Below are positions 61,751 through 64,000 of a DNA stretch of 64,000 bases, in pieces. The DNA lies in contig NZ_JALLAN010000013.1 in NCBI RefSeq assembly GCF_023062595.1, positions 62,001 through 126,000 of the forward strand, in the 5' to 3' direction. The translations under genes were made by a program, and so were the position numbers. The stretch comes from Arthrobacter rhizosphaerae. GTDB lineage: Bacteria > Actinomycetota > Actinomycetes > Actinomycetales > Micrococcaceae. The notes beneath the pieces are model-generated. The model was given only the letters and a program-made list of their open reading frames with translations, was not told where the DNA came from and made no database searches. Every line of letters starts with the position of its first letter. The stretch's first letter is position 1.

Positions 61751-62533
61751 TCAGTTGGACTCGTCCGGTTTGGACGGAGCGAGCCGGTAACCCACTCCAC
61801 GAACCGTCTGAAGCCAGCGGGGTGACTGCGGATCCTCTCGGAGTTTCCGGCGGAGGTTGCCAATGTGAACTTCAACTGCCCGCTCGTCCGATTCGCTGAT
61901 ATACGTATTCTCTTCGTAGTAATCACCCCGGACCACCCGTACCAGGTCAGCCTTCGTACACACCGCACCCCCACCCCGGAGCAGTTCGTGCAGAAGGTCG
62001 AACTCGCTGCGGGTAAGCCCCAATGCTTCACCGCGGAGCAGAACCGAGCGGGTTTTGCGGTTCAGGTCCAGGCCGTTGTGCCGCAGAACGGCTGTGTCCT
62101 GCTGGGCGGCGGGAACTGCCGACGTTGCCGGAGCCGCCGGCGGTTGCGCCCCTTCGGCGTTGTACCTGGGCCGCCGCATCATCGCGGCGACACGGGCCCG
62201 CAGTTCGCGTGGCCGGAAGGGTTTGGCGATGTAGTCGTCCGCACCGGCGTGAAGAGCCATCAACACATCAGGCTCCTCGGTCCGGCCAGTCAGCATCACC
62301 ACATAGGCGTCGCTGAAGTTCCGGATTCTCCGAAGCACCTCGAAGCCGTCAATGTCCGGTAGCCCCACATCAAGCGTCACAACATTGGCTTGATGCTCCC
62401 GAACAATTTCAACCCCCTGGCGTCCGTCCGCTGCCGAATGAACTTCAAAGCCGGCTTGCCCCAAAACCGCCTCCAAAAGGTTACGCATGTCGGCGTCGTC
62501 TTCGATGACAACGGCCACCCCAAGATCGTTCAT
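61751..62533 (-). CDS. OmpR-family response regulator
   Basis: A 260-residue DNA-binding regulator. Receiver domain residues 5-120 with acidic pocket Glu11-Asp12-Asp13, phospho-acceptor Asp55 and Lys104. A Pro/Ala-rich linker of about 25 residues leads to a winged helix (LTRSEFDLLHELLRGGG ... VEVHIGNLRRKL ... VRGVGYRLAP). Divergent from the histidine kinase at 62680, which is its likely partner. Confidence 0.95.
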   Translation of the reverse strand: MNDLGVAVVIEDDADMRNLLEAVLGQAGFEVHSAADGRQGVEIVREHQANVVTLDVGLPDIDGFEVLRRIRNFSDAYVVMLTGRTEEPDVLMALHAGADDYIAKPFRPRELRARVAAMMRRPRYNAEGAQPPAAPATSAVPAAQQDTAVLRHNGLDLNRKTRSVLLRGEALGLTRSEFDLLHELLRGGGAVCTKADLVRVVRGDYYEENTYISESDERAVEVHIGNLRRKLREDPQSPRWLQTVRGVGYRLAPSKPDESN

Positions 62534-62679
62534 TTGTTACCCCATGTCCGGTGAATTCCCTCATCTGCCCAGCGCCAATGTGGCATTCACTGCAACACTA
62601 TCTACGCTACAAGGCTCAATGTCACTTAGCACCACTTTTTTCATCACGAATGGCCTCGCGTCATTTATCATGACACTAA

Positions 62680-64000
62680 ATGCAAAATAAAGAATCGAGT
62701 GACCGCTTTATAGCGCGCACGGTTGACCGGTACTTCCGGAGACTCGGACCACGGGCTCAGGTGGCTTTGTGCCAGCTGCCGCTGACGGTCATCATTGTCG
62801 GTCTGGTTATTGCCGCACCGGCTGCATGGCCGGCTGTGCTGACAAGCGAATTGTTCATTGCATCGCTCGTGTTACATGCCCTGTTGTTTGCGGGTTGCCT
62901 GTTGGTTCCGTGGGAGCGGTTGGGTCCGTATGCCCAGTTGGTCATACCCATCCTGGACCTTGTCGCCATCGGGCTCAGCCGCAACGGCGCTGCGCCGAAT
63001 TTGCAGGGCCTCAGCGTACTGGCAATATTTCCTGTTATTTGGCTGTCCGCCTCGGGTATGGCCGCCAAAACAGGCATAATACTGAGCTTTTTCGGGCCCG
63101 CTCTCATTGGACTGCCAAGTCTGTTGGCGAAAATCCCCCACATCACGCCGGCTGATATAACCACTGCTGTGCTGTTGCCCTTCATGATGCTGGCCGTTTC
63201 CCTGGCCGTTCGTTTTGCAAGCGTCAATATGAGGCTTCAGCAACGCCGTCTCGAATCCCAAGAAGCGGAAATGCGAAATCTTCTTGCCGCCAGCAAGGAG
63301 AATGAGCGCCTACTGCACACAATTTTGGACACCGTTGATGTGGGAATTATTGCTGTTGATGCTGACGGCAAAGTCCTGCTCGTCAACGATCAGCAGAATC
63401 ATTTTGAGTCCGCGGCCCGTCCGGTTGGCCACACCCTGGATGCTGACCCTTCTTTGAAGAACGACGGGGACGACACCCAACCCCTGCTCCTGAGCCAGGA
63501 CCGTAAGACTCCCCTCCCTCCCGACCGGCACCCGGTCAAGCGCGCAATCCGTGGTGAAACCTTCGCCGATCACCTTGTGTGGTTTGGCGAGAGCCCGCGC
63601 CAGCGTGCCGTTTCCACTGCCGCCAGGGCGATTCGAAACGACGACGGCGGGTTCGACGGCGCCGTCGTCGTGTTCAACGACGTGACGGGGCTGGTAGAGG
63701 CCATCTCGGCAAAAGATGAATTCGTTGCGAACGTTTCGCACGAGTTCCGGACTCCTTTGAACGCTGTTATTGGCAACCTGGACCTAGTGCTGGAGGACGA
63801 AGAGGCGCTGTATCCGCTGGCAGTGGAACGCCTCGAAGTCGCACAGAGGAACGCAGAGCGCTTGCTGGCACTCGTCTCCGACCTATTGGTTTCCGCATCC
63901 GCGGCTGCCCATATCTACCCTCGCAAAACGGATCTCGCGGGTTTGGTGGAGTCCAGTATCGGCTCGGCGCATCTCCACGCCGAGCGGTCCCGCGTGGAGT
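62680..64000 (+). CDS. Sensor histidine kinase, 3' end cut off by the window
   Basis: 440 codons are visible and the frame is open to the end. Residues 25-180 contain about five to six hydrophobic segments with short loops (an integral-membrane sensor). A PAS-like domain spans about 205-330 (LDTVDVGIIAVDADGKVLLV). The HisKA dimerisation helix follows, with phospho-His354 in VANVSHEFRTPLNAVIGN. The ATPase domain lies mostly outside. The start ATG 62680 is supported by a TATCAT box eight bases upstream. It probably phosphorylates the divergent response regulator; the signal is unknown. Confidence 0.88.
   Translation, partial: MQNKESSDRFIARTVDRYFRRLGPRAQVALCQLPLTVIIVGLVIAAPAAWPAVLTSELFIASLVLHALLFAGCLLVPWERLGPYAQLVIPILDLVAIGLSRNGAAPNLQGLSVLAIFPVIWLSASGMAAKTGIILSFFGPALIGLPSLLAKIPHITPADITTAVLLPFMMLAVSLAVRFASVNMRLQQRRLESQEAEMRNLLAASKENERLLHTILDTVDVGIIAVDADGKVLLVNDQQNHFESAARPVGHTLDADPSLKNDGDDTQPLLLSQDRKTPLPPDRHPVKRAIRGETFADHLVWFGESPRQRAVSTAARAIRNDDGGFDGAVVVFNDVTGLVEAISAKDEFVANVSHEFRTPLNAVIGNLDLVLEDEEALYPLAVERLEVAQRNAERLLALVSDLLVSASAAAHIYPRKTDLAGLVESSIGSAHLHAERSRVE

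Overview
The window is high-GC DNA with very short intergenic gaps, frequent GTG starts and many genes whose -10 box lies 6-7 bases before the start codon (leaderless transcripts). Ino1 plus MshA (mycothiol synthesis), the treX-treY-treZ trehalose route, CIRCE-controlled groES/groEL and a secretin-free Tad pilus system point to an actinobacterium. Protein flavour and gene order suggest Micrococcaceae of the Arthrobacter/Pseudarthrobacter type. Nothing looks like phage or plasmid; this reads as chromosome. Species identity cannot be set from sequence reading alone.

Layout. (1) 1-1805: a truncated membrane acyltransferase with an SGNH domain. (2) 2033-5926: groL and groS under two CIRCE boxes, then a divergent small membrane protein and a THUMP-like methyltransferase. 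(3) 5946-8325: a shikimate-dehydrogenase-like gene, a zinc-free-type ribosomal protein L36 whose 3' end is duplicated in tandem, and a CobW-like protein behind a Zur-type box; this is a zinc-starvation operon. (4) 8344-12355: a family-3 glycoside hydrolase lipoprotein, a YbdK-type carboxylate-amine ligase and a VanW protein. (5) 12370-16481: the tightly overlapping operon alr-tsaE-tsaB-rimI-tsaD (cell-wall D-alanine and tRNA t6A). (6) 16597-26296: sugar kinase and family-4 glycosidase, GNAT, mshA, fhs, a DUF559-type endonuclease-like gene inside inverted repeat arrays, ino1 and an aldo/keto reductase. (7) 26351-32726: treZ, treY and glgX/treX, making trehalose from glycogen. (8) 32851-40528: nnr, acpS, glmS, coaA, a D,D-carboxypeptidase-like lipoprotein, mscL and glmM. 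(9) 40784-45033: GT2-GtrA and GT39 membrane glycosyltransferases, then rpsI and rplM.

(10) 45376-61145 is the accessory highlight: two complete Tad/Flp pilus gene sets in tandem, same strand, same order (Flp pilin, TadE, TadG, CpaB, CpaE/TadZ, CpaF/TadA, TadB, TadC), served by one prepilin peptidase at the head. A third Flp-like pilin sits between the sets. Both sets carry a strong hairpin between the pilin and the rest. (11) 61274-64000: an Hpt-like protein lacking the phospho-accepting histidine, an OmpR-type response regulator, and a divergent membrane histidine kinase cut by the window end.

The housekeeping genes rplM-rpsI-glmM-coaA-glmS-acpS-nnr-alr-tsaE-tsaB-rimI-tsaD-groS-groL form one backbone typical of actinobacteria, split here by blocks of accessory metabolism. 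No tRNA, rRNA, insertion sequence or CRISPR array was seen.
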